A program made the translations under genes and the position numbers. Below are positions 33,350-41,840 of a stretch of DNA of 64,000 bases, piece by piece. The number at the start of each line of letters is the position of its first letter. Position 1 is the first letter of the stretch. The notes beneath the pieces were generated by a model. It was not told the origin of the DNA. It did no database searches and was given only the letters and a program-made list of their open reading frames with translations. The stretch spans positions 806,001 to 870,000 of the forward strand of contig CAWGAF010000002.1 in NCBI GenBank assembly GCA_963820495.1. The letters run 5' to 3'. The stretch is from JBBIPA01 sp963820495. Its GTDB lineage: Bacteria > Chloroflexota > Dehalococcoidia > GIF9 > UBA5629.

Positions 33350-34408
33350 TTAGTCTAGTGTCAGGAGATTATTTATCTCCTCCACTAGTGATTTGAGTAA
33401 GTCTTTTTCAGGGATAGTACGGACAATTTGACCTTTTTTAAAAATGGCTCCCTTGCCTTTGCCACAAGCAATGCCAATATCGGCTTCTTTTGCTTCACCT
33501 GGACCATTTACCACACAGCCCATGACTGCAACCTTGATAGGCTTGGTAATTTCCCTGAGTTTTTTGTCCACTGCTTCAGCTAAACCAAGGATATCCACCT
33601 CGCTACGACCGCATGACGGACAACTTATCAAGGTAGGACCATGCTGGCGTAGTTCCAAAGCTTTTAAAATTTCGAAGGTAGTATATACCTCCTCACAGGG
33701 ATGGGAACTGAGAGATACGCGAATAGTATCGCCAATGCCTTCGTAAAGAAGTATGCCGATACCAACTGCGCTTCTGATAGCTCCCGCTTTGGGAATACCT
33801 GCCTCGGTTATGCCCAAGTGCAATGGGTAGGATATTCTCGAGGCAATCATCCTGTAAGCTTCTATTGTAGCGGGTACATTGAATGCCTTTAGGGAAACTT
33901 TAATCAAGTCGAAGTCGAGGTTTTCTAGTAGCTGGACTTGCTCCAATGCTACACTAACCATGTGCTCGGCTATAGAAGGGTACAGTTTTGAAGTTGGTGG
34001 GAGGCTGCCGGCATTGATTCCTATGCGTATCGGGACGTTTCTTTCTTTAGCAGCTCGAACTATCTTGGCAATTTGCTTAGGGTCGCTAATGTTTCCAGGA
34101 TTCAAGCGAAGCCCGTCTATGTTTGCTTTCAATGCTGCCAATGCCAAGCGGTAGTCAAAATGGATATCGGCGATAATGGGAGTAGGACTATTATTCTTTA
34201 TTGTTGTTAGGGCCTGTGCTGCTTCATTATCGGGTACTGCTATTCTAATTATTTCACAGCCGCATTCTGCAAGTTCTTTGATTTGATTTATCGTTGCTGG
34301 TATGTTCCTGGTATCGGTTTTAGTCATGGATTGGACGACTATAGGAGAATTACCACCTATGGTTACGGCCCCAACTTTGATAGGTTTAGATAACCTACGA
34401 GTAATCAA
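33350..34408 (-). CDS. ispG: 4-hydroxy-3-methylbut-2-en-1-yl diphosphate synthase (flavodoxin/ferredoxin)
   Basis: This MEP-pathway [4Fe-4S] enzyme converts MEcPP to HMBPP. It has 352 residues. The TIM-barrel half includes VQSMTKTDTRNI and DIHFDYRLALAA. The Fe-S half has SCPSCGRSEVDI and MGCVVNGPGEAKEADIG, which supply the three Cys and one Glu ligands. Start is TTG 34408, overlapping the end of rseP by 4 bp. dxr, another MEP-pathway gene, lies two genes upstream in the same cluster. Confidence 0.97.
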   Translation of the reverse strand: MITRRLSKPIKVGAVTIGGNSPIVVQSMTKTDTRNIPATINQIKELAECGCEIIRIAVPDNEAAQALTTIKNNSPTPIIADIHFDYRLALAALKANIDGLRLNPGNISDPKQIAKIVRAAKERNVPIRIGINAGSLPPTSKLYPSIAEHMVSVALEQVQLLENLDFDLIKVSLKAFNVPATIEAYRMIASRISYPLHLGITEAGIPKAGAIRSAVGIGILLYEGIGDTIRVSLSSHPCEEVYTTFEILKALELRQHGPTLISCPSCGRSEVDILGLAEAVDKKLREITKPIKVAVMGCVVNGPGEAKEADIGIACGKGKGAIFKKGQIVRTIPEKDLLKSLVEEINNLLTLD

Positions 34409-35463
34409 GGTAAAAGGCTCCCTCCCTGAATAAGGCGTAATACATCGAAATAGGTGATGATAAGGATGAGTGCTATCAGCATTGCGAATCCTACAAAATG
34501 TACAAGTCCCTCCTTTTTAGGCGGTATTCTCTTACCACGCCTTACCCATTCTAAAGCCACAAAAACCAGCCTACCTCCATCCAGACCCGGGAATGGGAAT
34601 AGATTAAAAATACCTAAACTAATGCTGATGAGTGAAGCAAATTCAAGTAAAGAACTAACTCCGGATTTGGCTACCTCACCGGTTAATTGGGCAATACCTA
34701 CTGGGCCGGTAAATTGCGGTGACGTGCCTTTAATAAACCAGCCAACTACTTCATTTCGAAATAGAATTAGAATTTCCCAGCATTTACGGGCGCCTAAAGG
34801 GATTGCTTCCCAAAATGGGTATGATTCACGATTCAAGGTGCTGTCTTTCCCAGTAATCATTATACCAATGGCACCCTGTCCTTCTGGTGGGTTCCATCGT
34901 GGTGTCACGATTATTTCTTTTTGGCTTGAGTCAGCTTTCTGAAGCAAAATATTCACTTGGGAACCAAGTTTAAGCTGAATGCTATAGCCCACATCACCGC
35001 GGTTTTTAACCGGGTGATTATCTATATTTAAAATAATATCTCCAGCTTCTATTCCAGCTTGCTGAGCAGGGGATTCTTGAACAACCTCTTCTATCTGGAC
35101 TTTCTCTAGTCGTACATCATGTGGAATCATTAGACTGATTGAAAAAAGCAATATAGGCAGTAAAATGTTCATTATGGAACCGGCGGAAAGTACTAGGAAT
35201 CTAGCAGCATGGCTTTTGCTGGCAAGGCTTCCTGGGTATTTAGGATCTTCTTCACCCAGCATTTTGGTAAAGCCACCGAAAGGTATAGCATTCAGTGAAT
35301 AGATGGTTCCACCTCTTCGAAATCCGAAAATCCTGGGGGGAAAACCAAGGCCAAATTCTTCTACTTTAACACCAAATAGTTTGGCGGTACCGAAATGTCC
35401 CAACTCGTGTGCAAGGACAAGTATAGATAGTATAATAAGGAAAATGACGATGGTTAGTAACAT
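34405..35463 (-). CDS. rseP: Site-2 intramembrane metalloprotease (RseP/RasP family)
   Basis: The protein has 352 residues and about four membrane helices. The zinc motif HExxH is in VLAHELGHFGTAKLFG near residue 18. A PDZ domain (about 115-200, ESPAQQAGIEAGDIILNID) is in the middle, and the third zinc ligand motif is FPFPGLDGGRL near residue 295. Such proteases cut anti-sigma factors or signal peptides inside the membrane. The ATG at 35463 overlaps the 3' end of dxr by 10 bp. The order dxr-rseP-ispG is common in bacteria. Confidence 0.95.
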   Translation of the reverse strand: MLLTIVIFLIILSILVLAHELGHFGTAKLFGVKVEEFGLGFPPRIFGFRRGGTIYSLNAIPFGGFTKMLGEEDPKYPGSLASKSHAARFLVLSAGSIMNILLPILLFSISLMIPHDVRLEKVQIEEVVQESPAQQAGIEAGDIILNIDNHPVKNRGDVGYSIQLKLGSQVNILLQKADSSQKEIIVTPRWNPPEGQGAIGIMITGKDSTLNRESYPFWEAIPLGARKCWEILILFRNEVVGWFIKGTSPQFTGPVGIAQLTGEVAKSGVSSLLEFASLISISLGIFNLFPFPGLDGGRLVFVALEWVRRGKRIPPKKEGLVHFVGFAMLIALILIITYFDVLRLIQGGSLLP

Positions 35464-36596
35464 AGGTTCCTTTTTCGAGCGACTTTAATTGCAGTTTTTC
35501 TTGCCCAGTCATCGGCAGCAATAATTTCGCCCAGAGTAGGATTGGGGATGTTTTGATGTAAGTCAATAGTTTCAGCTATTAATTCGTCAATACCAGTTAG
35601 TTTAATCCGTTTTGCAAGGAATAATTCCACAGCTAACTCATCCACAGCACATAACACTGCGGGATAAGTACCCCCTCTTTTACCAGCCTCTAATGCTAGG
35701 GTTAAACAAGGAAAGTCTTTGTAATTTATTGCCTCAAAATCAAGCGTGTTAGTTTTAGCTAAATCAAGGCGAGGTAAATTATGGTTAGGTAATCGCTTGG
35801 GATAGGATAGGGCGTATTGTATAGGGAAGCGCATATCAGGAATACTTAGCTGGGCTTTTATTGCCCCATCCACAAATTCTACTAAGGAATGAACGATGCT
35901 TTTACGATGTATTACGATTTCGATTCTGCTTAATGGTATGGAGAAAAGTGAGTGAGCTTCGATTGCCTCCAATCCTTTATTCATGAGGGTTGCTGAATCG
36001 ATTGTGACCTTTTTACCCATTTTCCAGGTGGGGTGTTGCATAGCCTCTTCTACAGTGACTTTGTCTAATTGTTGTCTAGAGTAGTTGTAGAATGGTCCTC
36101 CTGAGGCTGTAAGAATGATACGTGCTATCGTAGTTTTTTCTCCAAGGAGGCATTGCCAGATAGCACTGTGTTCGCTATCGATGGGTAAAAGCTGTGCCCG
36201 ATACCGTTTAGCATCTGCTGTTATTATTTTGCCTGCCATCACAAGTACCTCTTTATTGGCCAGAGCAATTTTCTTGCCAGCTTTTATAGCAGCAAATGTG
36301 GGTTTAAGCCCTGCTTTGCCAGATGTGGCTATGACAATTAGTTCAATGTCTGGATGACGGGCCATTTCTTCCATGGACAGTGGACTGGTGTTTTGGGACG
36401 TATCTACCTTTTGTTTTGAGTAAACGAATTGGGGTTGGAATTCGCTTATTTGTCTGGCAAGTAGCTTGTAATTCTCCCCTCCAGCTAATCCTATAACTCT
36501 GAATTTGCCGGGGAAATTCCTAACTACATCCAGAGTCTGCTGTCCTATTGATCCCGTTGAACCCAAAATGGCTATTTTTTTAATAGTACTACTCAT
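35454..36596 (-). CDS. dxr: 1-deoxy-D-xylulose 5-phosphate reductoisomerase
   Basis: The enzyme makes MEP from DXP with NADPH, the first committed step of the MEP pathway. It has 380 residues. Motifs are the NADPH-binding ILGSTGSIGQQTLDV, ANKEVLVMAG, the metal/substrate segment DSEHSAIWQC, LTASGGPFY and MNKGLEAIEAHSLF. It overlaps rseP by 10 bp and follows cdsA by 110 bp in the cluster. Confidence 0.97.
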   Translation of the reverse strand: MSSTIKKIAILGSTGSIGQQTLDVVRNFPGKFRVIGLAGGENYKLLARQISEFQPQFVYSKQKVDTSQNTSPLSMEEMARHPDIELIVIATSGKAGLKPTFAAIKAGKKIALANKEVLVMAGKIITADAKRYRAQLLPIDSEHSAIWQCLLGEKTTIARIILTASGGPFYNYSRQQLDKVTVEEAMQHPTWKMGKKVTIDSATLMNKGLEAIEAHSLFSIPLSRIEIVIHRKSIVHSLVEFVDGAIKAQLSIPDMRFPIQYALSYPKRLPNHNLPRLDLAKTNTLDFEAINYKDFPCLTLALEAGKRGGTYPAVLCAVDELAVELFLAKRIKLTGIDELIAETIDLHQNIPNPTLGEIIAADDWARKTAIKVARKRNLCY

Positions 36597-36706
36597 GCCA
36601 TATTATCATACAATAAATACTAAAACAGGGCTATTTGCGGGTTGGCGATGGGGTGGAGGTTATTAGCCTGAAAGATGGGATCCCTCTTTCATGTTACGCA
36701 TTCTTA

Positions 36707-37501
36707 TTAAACAACTATAAAGTTCACACAGTAATATATTATGGCTCCGGTAAAGATGAAGCTGTCTATGCGGTCGAGAATACCACCATGTCCTGGTACT
36801 AGTTTACCTGAGTCTTTAACACCCGTGTTGCGTTTGAGAAGCGACTCTACTAAATCACCAAGCTGGGCAGATATACTGATAATGCAACCTAGTAGTGCCA
36901 AAGTCCAGTAATTTAAAGGCAGAGAAAGGAAAATGCCTAAAATTATAGAAACAATGATGCCACCTAATAATCCACCGATAGCCCCTTCCCAAGTTTTTTT
37001 GGGGCTTAAGGTAGGTGCCATGTAGTGTTTGCCCCACTTTTTGCCAATGAAGAAGGCACTGGTATCACTAGCCATAACAGTCAGCATGCTCCAGAGTATC
37101 CATTCTCTGCCGTGTTCAATACTTCTGAGTTCAGGCCAGTAGCTCAGTGTCCAGCCCAGATACAGAATTCCCGCTATTATCCATGCCCAGTTGTTGAAGC
37201 CTTCTTCTTTTTGAGACTGAAAAAGAAGCCAGATTAGAGAAATCAATATTGCTCCAGTAAGAATAAGAGGTTTGGTGACGAAAACTGGGTAGTAAGGGCT
37301 AACGGTGAGTATTAGTGTGATGGCTATGCCGAAATAAGCAATAGGTCGTATTCTGTTATAGCTGGTTATCCGGTAGAATTCAATGCTACCCAATGTAGCA
37401 ATAATAGCCATAACGACTGTAAACCAAGGGTTGCCAAACCAGATTACAACAATGAATAGAGGTAAGCCTATTGCAGCAGAGATAATTCTTTGCCGAAGCA
37501 T
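36707..37501 (-). CDS. cdsA: Phosphatidate cytidylyltransferase
   Basis: The enzyme makes CDP-diacylglycerol in the membrane. It has 264 residues and about eight helices. The family signature near the C-terminus is present as KRNTGVKDSGKLVPGHGG followed by LDRIDSF, and the inner SPKKTWEGAIGG motif is intact. It lies between frr and dxr. In many bacteria uppS sits at this spot, but no undecaprenyl diphosphate synthase gene is present here. Confidence 0.96.
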   Translation of the reverse strand: MLRQRIISAAIGLPLFIVVIWFGNPWFTVVMAIIATLGSIEFYRITSYNRIRPIAYFGIAITLILTVSPYYPVFVTKPLILTGAILISLIWLLFQSQKEEGFNNWAWIIAGILYLGWTLSYWPELRSIEHGREWILWSMLTVMASDTSAFFIGKKWGKHYMAPTLSPKKTWEGAIGGLLGGIIVSIILGIFLSLPLNYWTLALLGCIISISAQLGDLVESLLKRNTGVKDSGKLVPGHGGILDRIDSFIFTGAIIYYCVNFIVV

Positions 37502-37631
37502 CCTTGTTTCTCAGGCTCTGTATTTTTAAAACTATGGGGTCACTATGGTAGCTAGGAATTTAATCCTTATTATTTTGTCAATATCGGCGTTTACTTTTTG
37601 ACAGGTACTGTGATTAACAGATTTTGAAGTA

Positions 37632-38189
37632 TCAAATTTCCATTATCTCTGCTTCTTTATCATGCCCTATTTTATTGACTTTGTCAGTAAAATTGTCAAT
37701 CAATTTTTGCATTTGTTCGGTACCCCGGGTTAGCTGGTCCTGAGATATTTGTTTTTCCTTTTCTGATCCTTTCAGACTTTCAATCCCATCACGCCTAATA
37801 TTTCGCAGGGCAACTCTGGTTTCTTCTAATTTCTTATGGACGGCTTTGATTAGATCCTTACGTCTTTCCTCAGTCAGCGCTGGAATTATGATACGTATAA
37901 CATTGCTGTCACTGGTGGGATTAAATCCAAGTTCAGATTTGAGAATAGCCTTTTCGATATCACGGATTGAAGTGCGATCCCATGGTTGTATAAGGATCAT
38001 TTTAGCTTCGGGAATGGAGATTGAAGCAACCTGATTTAGGGGGGTAAGAACGCCGTGGTAATCAACTTTGATGTGTTCAACAAGAGCTGGAGTGGCTCGG
38101 CCTGTACGAATTGTAGCTAGTTCATGTGCCAACGCATTAATAGTTTTTTGCATTTTGGAATCTGTGTCTTTAAGGATTTGCTCAATCAT
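37632..38189 (-). CDS. frr: Ribosome recycling factor
   Basis: The factor splits post-termination ribosomes together with EF-G. From the ATG at 38189 it has 185 residues, the normal family length, with GGAG upstream. The frame extends to 38225 but that start lies inside pyrH. Motifs are LATIRTGRATPALVEHIKVDYHG and the LTEERRKDLIK arm. The start overlaps the pyrH stop by 8 bp. Confidence 0.97.
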   Translation of the reverse strand: MIEQILKDTDSKMQKTINALAHELATIRTGRATPALVEHIKVDYHGVLTPLNQVASISIPEAKMILIQPWDRTSIRDIEKAILKSELGFNPTSDSNVIRIIIPALTEERRKDLIKAVHKKLEETRVALRNIRRDGIESLKGSEKEKQISQDQLTRGTEQMQKLIDNFTDKVNKIGHDKEAEIMEI

Positions 38190-38922
38190 TTTCTTCTCCA
38201 TTGTATATAAGAGTGCCGATTGCATCTCCGCAAATGGCGCGTTCTATACTGTTTGGTTCCTGGATATCAAAGACTATTATAGGCAATTTATTCTCCTGAC
38301 ACAGAGAAAAGGCGGTAATGTCCATAACACGAAGTTGTAGGTTTAGCGCTTTCGTGTGGGTGAGCCGGTTGAATTTTTTTGCTTTAGGATTTTTACGGGG
38401 GTCGGCATCATAAACTCCATCCACTTTGTTTTTAGCTACTAGAAGAACTTCAGCTCCGATTTCAATGGCGCGTAGTGCTGCAGCAGTATCGGTAGTCATA
38501 TATGGGCTCCCTGTGCCCCCAGCAAAAATAACAGCACGTCCCTTTTCAAGATGGCGTATGGCACGACGGCGGATGTAAGGCTCAGCTATGGCCTGAATTG
38601 TAATTGCTGATTGAGTTCTGGTATTGATCCCTTCGCTTTCAAGGGCATCTTGTAGGGCTAGGGCATTTATTATTGTAGCTAACATGCCGGCATGATCAGC
38701 TGTAGCACGATCCATTCCTATAGCTTCTTTACCAGTACCTCGCCAAAAATTGCCACCACCGACTACCATAGCTACCTGGACTTCTCGCTCTAATACGAGT
38801 TTTATCTGCTTAGCTACATCGATCAATACAGAATGATCAATGCCAAATCCCTCTTTGCCCATGAGGGCTTCGCCACTCAACTTGAGCAGAACGCGCTTGT
38901 ATCTAGCTTTAGTTTTTACCAC
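38182..38922 (-). CDS. pyrH: UMP kinase
   Basis: The enzyme phosphorylates UMP to UDP and belongs to the amino acid kinase fold. It has 246 residues. Motifs are VLLKLSGEALMG, VVGGGNFWRG, MDRATADHAGMLATIINALAL, and FAGGTGSPYMTTDTAAALRA. Start is GTG 38922, 5 bp after the tsf stop. It is part of the conserved rpsB-tsf-pyrH-frr order. Confidence 0.97.
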   Translation of the reverse strand: MVKTKARYKRVLLKLSGEALMGKEGFGIDHSVLIDVAKQIKLVLEREVQVAMVVGGGNFWRGTGKEAIGMDRATADHAGMLATIINALALQDALESEGINTRTQSAITIQAIAEPYIRRRAIRHLEKGRAVIFAGGTGSPYMTTDTAAALRAIEIGAEVLLVAKNKVDGVYDADPRKNPKAKKFNRLTHTKALNLQLRVMDITAFSLCQENKLPIIVFDIQEPNSIERAICGDAIGTLIYNGEEND

Positions 38923-38927
38923 TTCTT

Positions 38928-39431
38928 CTAATAGCCTAGTTCGAATCTGGTGAACCTACGAACTTTAATGTTTTCACCAATTTTGGCTATGGTTTCAGTG
39001 ATAATATCGTGGATTGTTTTAGTAGGGTCCTTAATAAAAGGCTGTAAAAGTAGGCAATCTGTTTGTGTGTCACAATTCGCTTCAGATGTAACCTCTTCAG
39101 GTGAAACAAATTTGGGTGACATAGCTGCTATCTGAAGGGCTATATTGTGAGCGAGCTCCTTAAATTCGTTAGTATGGGCGACGAAGTCGGTTTCGCAGTT
39201 AACCTCAACCATTACTCCGATTTTGCCACCAGGGTGTACATATGTCTCAATTATCCCTTGTTCTGCAGTACGTTGTGATTTCTTTTGGGCCAGAGCTATA
39301 CCACGCTGGATTAGAATTTCGCAGGCTTTTTCCATATCTCCCTCTGCTTCATCAAGGGCTTTCTTACAATCTATAATACCAGCGCCGGTTTTTCCCCTGA
39401 GTTCCTTTATAGTTTCTGTCGAAGCGCGCAA
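38928..39431 (-). CDS. tsf: Elongation factor Ts, short form
   Basis: This is the guanine-nucleotide exchange factor for EF-Tu. The start is TTG 39431 with AAGGAGG 9 nt upstream; the longer frame to 39455 runs over that ribosome site. The protein has 167 residues, much shorter than the roughly 280 of E. coli EF-Ts. The N-terminal UBA-like domain (ETIKELRGKTGAGIIDCKKAL) and the core with VEVNCETDFVA are kept. One of the two core subdomains is reduced. Short EF-Ts occurs in several lineages, including Dehalococcoides as I recall. Confidence 0.95.
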   Translation of the reverse strand: MRASTETIKELRGKTGAGIIDCKKALDEAEGDMEKACEILIQRGIALAQKKSQRTAEQGIIETYVHPGGKIGVMVEVNCETDFVAHTNEFKELAHNIALQIAAMSPKFVSPEEVTSEANCDTQTDCLLLQPFIKDPTKTIHDIITETIAKIGENIKVRRFTRFELGY

Positions 39432-39478
39432 TATATTAAACCTCCTTGACCACAAAAGCAGTTCTAAAAAATCTGAAA

Positions 39479-40261
39479 CTAATCTTTTTCGGGGGTGAAG
39501 GTATATGATTCCATCAGGTTAGCAGTTTCTGCCCCTGTTGATATAGATTGGATGTCTATTATTTCGCCTGTCTCTTTCATTAGTTTACCTTGTAATACGG
39601 CATTTGAGACCATATTGCAGACAAACTTTATAGCTTTTATAGCATCATCGTTTGACGGAATAGGATAATCGATATTGGTGGGGTCGCAATCGGTGTCCAC
39701 TATAGCTACCACTGGTACTCCAGCCTTTTTGGCTTCTGATAGAGCTATCTTCTCTTTGCACGGGTCTACAATAAACAACGCTCCAGGTAGACTGACCATT
39801 TCTTTAAAACCACCCATTAGCCTGTTCAGTCGTGCTATCTCCTTCTCAACCTTCATTTTTTCTTTTTTAGGTAAGTAATCTAGTTCACCGCGGTCCTTTT
39901 TGTCCTCAAGGCGTACTAAGTAATCTATTCTAGATTGAATTGTAGTAAAGTTGGTGAGCATACCACCTAACCACCTCTGGTTCACATAATACATGCCACA
40001 TCTTTTTGCTTCTTCTTCTATTGCCTCTTGTGCTTGCCTTTTTGTGCCTACAAAAAGGATAGTACCACTATTACTAATGAGGTCCCTAACATAACCGCAA
40101 GCTCTATCCAGCATGGTTGCTGTTTGTTCCAGATCAATGATGTGAATACCATTGCGTTGTGTGTAAATATAGCTTTTCATCCTCGGATGCCAATGGCCAG
40201 TCTGGTGTCCAAAGTGAGCTCCAGCCTCAAGAAGCTGCTTAACTGAGATGGGTTCTACCAA
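39479..40261 (-). CDS. rpsB: 30S ribosomal protein S2
   Basis: The protein has 260 residues. Motifs are LLEAGAHFGHQTGHWHPRM, YIYTQRNGIHIIDLEQT, RWLGGMLTNF, and VDTDCDPTNIDYPIPSNDDA. Start is TTG 40261 with AGGAGG 7 nt upstream. It is the first gene of the large leftward housekeeping cluster, and a promoter lies upstream at 40310-40338. Confidence 0.97.
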   Translation of the reverse strand: MVEPISVKQLLEAGAHFGHQTGHWHPRMKSYIYTQRNGIHIIDLEQTATMLDRACGYVRDLISNSGTILFVGTKRQAQEAIEEEAKRCGMYYVNQRWLGGMLTNFTTIQSRIDYLVRLEDKKDRGELDYLPKKEKMKVEKEIARLNRLMGGFKEMVSLPGALFIVDPCKEKIALSEAKKAGVPVVAIVDTDCDPTNIDYPIPSNDDAIKAIKFVCNMVSNAVLQGKLMKETGEIIDIQSISTGAETANLMESYTFTPEKD

Positions 40262-40309
40262 GTTTTAACCTCCTGATTCTATCCCTGTTACTATTCTAAA
40301 TTGCCCATC

Positions 40310-40338
40310 AGTATAACATAAGGTTAAGTGTAAGGCAA
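40310..40338 (-). promoter_or_regulatory. Sigma70-like promoter of the rpsB operon
   Basis: On the minus strand TTGCCT (40333-40338), a 17-nt spacer and TATACT (40310-40315) precede the rpsB start by about 50 bp. The spacing is ideal and both hexamers are near consensus. The 185-bp gap between greA and rpsB contains no gene. Confidence 0.6.
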
Positions 40339-40446
40339 TTGCTTATTATGCGATTTATTAACTTCTTTTCATTGTTTTTCTTTCTGCTGAAGGAAAGGCG
40401 AGTAGTTTATGTGGGTGGGGGTGTTTTAACCTTACTATAGATATAT

Positions 40447-41274
40447 TCAGGATTGATTGATGTTTTCGATTTTGTAAGGGAGGATGCCAGCTGGGGCTGT
40501 TACTTCAATATTATCGCCCTTGAGGTGACCAAATATTGCTTTACCTATGGGTGAAACTATGGATATTTTGCCTTTGGCTGGGTTTGCTTCTCTGGCGTCG
40601 ACCAGTGTATAAGTTATTTGTTCATTTGAAGTTAGGTCTCGGAGTACCACTGTATCACCAAGTCCTATTTTGTGGTCAGCGACTTGTCTTTCGCCGATAA
40701 TACTCGCTTTCTTGAGAGAGGACTCTAACTCCCTAATTCGTGCTTCTAGGTGCCCTTGGTATTCGCGAGCTGCTTCCAAAGGGGCATTCTCACGGAAATC
40801 TTTGTCAGCGGCTGCTTTGCGAAGCTCTTCGGTTACACGAGGGCGTTCGCTTTTTAGTGTGGTCAACTCTAATTCTAACTCGGCATAACCTTGAGCGGTA
40901 AGGGAGATATTTTCTCCAGTTTGATATCTGGAGGCCTGTGGTGCTTTAGATACGGTCTTTTTAAATTTGATATGGGAAGCTAGTTTTATCTTGGTAAATC
41001 CCTGTTTATAGGCATAAGTAAGAAAATTTTTTACTGGGTCTAACTTTTCTGCAGGGTCAGTTGCTGTGGAGTTAATTTGCTCGGCATAACTGGATACTTC
41101 TGGAATTGTAAGGCCATCAATCAGGCGTTTTTCTCCATACCAGCGGACAAATTTATTGACTTCTTGTTGTGTTGTTAGCCTTTTATCCGAAGTTAGACTG
41201 ATAAGGAATTTAGTTGCTGCTTCTCCTAAACTGAAATTTTCTGTAATTGAGTTAGAGGTGTTCTTTGAAGCCAT
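40447..41274 (-). CDS. greA: GreA transcription elongation factor with N-terminal extension
   Basis: The GreA part (about residues 121-275 of 275) has the coiled-coil with tip residues DFRENAPLEAAREYQ, then the C-terminal FKBP-like domain with ISIVSPIGKAIFGHLKGD. GreA makes RNA polymerase cleave backtracked RNA. The first 110 residues are an added helical domain (LTSDKRLTTQQEVNKFVRWY, then FLTYAYKQGFTKIKL) that recalls the core-binding domain of tyrosine recombinases. ATG 41274 is chosen; a longer start at 41364 runs toward the tRNA region. It is transcribed leftward, upstream of rpsB. Confidence 0.93.
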   Translation of the reverse strand: MASKNTSNSITENFSLGEAATKFLISLTSDKRLTTQQEVNKFVRWYGEKRLIDGLTIPEVSSYAEQINSTATDPAEKLDPVKNFLTYAYKQGFTKIKLASHIKFKKTVSKAPQASRYQTGENISLTAQGYAELELELTTLKSERPRVTEELRKAAADKDFRENAPLEAAREYQGHLEARIRELESSLKKASIIGERQVADHKIGLGDTVVLRDLTSNEQITYTLVDAREANPAKGKISIVSPIGKAIFGHLKGDNIEVTAPAGILPYKIENINQS

Positions 41275-41487
41275 CCTTTTTGCTCTTGAGTTTATAAATA
41301 ATAAAGCAGGATGGTGACTAGTGTCAACTTTGCGCTTTGGAATAACATACTTGGGTTTGGGCATTCTCTTGTGTTCTGTCTCCGTTCTTTTTCAAAGGCA
41401 ATTTGAAATAGTTATTATCAGGCAAGCTTTGTTCTTCTATTAATCCTGAGACAGTGCCTATATTAGCAAGTGTCCTCTGAGGAAAAT

Positions 41488-41515
41488 TTGACATTCTACT
41501 GGACAATGATAATAA
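41488..41515 (+). promoter_or_regulatory. Promoter of tRNA-Glu
   Basis: TTGACA (41488-41493), a 16-nt spacer and TAATAA (41510-41515) lie about 20 bp before the tRNA. Moving the -10 by one base (AATAAT) gives a 17-nt spacer. Confidence 0.6.
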
Positions 41516-41535
41516 TGTTGACCAGTTTCTTGTGG

Positions 41536-41613
41536 GGCGCATTCGTCTAGTGGGTTTAGGACACCTCCCTCTCAAGGAGGAGATCACCGGTTCGAATCCG
41601 GTATGCGCTACCA
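41536..41613 (+). tRNA. tRNA-Glu (anticodon CTC), CCA encoded
   Basis: The cloverleaf folds by eye. The acceptor arm GGCGCAT pairs with ATGCGCT (with one G-T pair). The D-arm is GTC...GAC. The anticodon stem CCTCC/GGAGG encloses the loop CTCTCAA with anticodon CTC, which reads GAG. The T-arm is ACCGG-TTCGAAT-CCGGT. The discriminator is A and the 3' CCA is encoded in the DNA (41611-41613). No intron is present. The minus-strand reading frame across it is not a gene. Confidence 0.95.
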
Positions 41614-41840
41614 GCGAAGCTAATGCAGTAGTGGGTGTTAGGTCTGGTGTGGTGCCATAGCTGTTTTTGGATAGCATATTTGTAAAGTATTGCCCGCCAG
41701 GTAAGCAGCAAGAGGTTAATTGGTCGGATTGAGGGTTTTACTACTATTTTCCATCAGAAAAAAGCCTGTCAATAAAATTAGCCACACATTACATTTGATT
41801 TTCACTCTGAAATAGGTATTGAGTATGTTTCACTGAAAGC

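Noticed and set aside
41324..41677. A 117-codon minus-strand reading frame across the tRNA
   Set aside because: It is antisense to tRNA-Glu and overlaps greA; such frames arise from tRNA sequence and are a common false gene.
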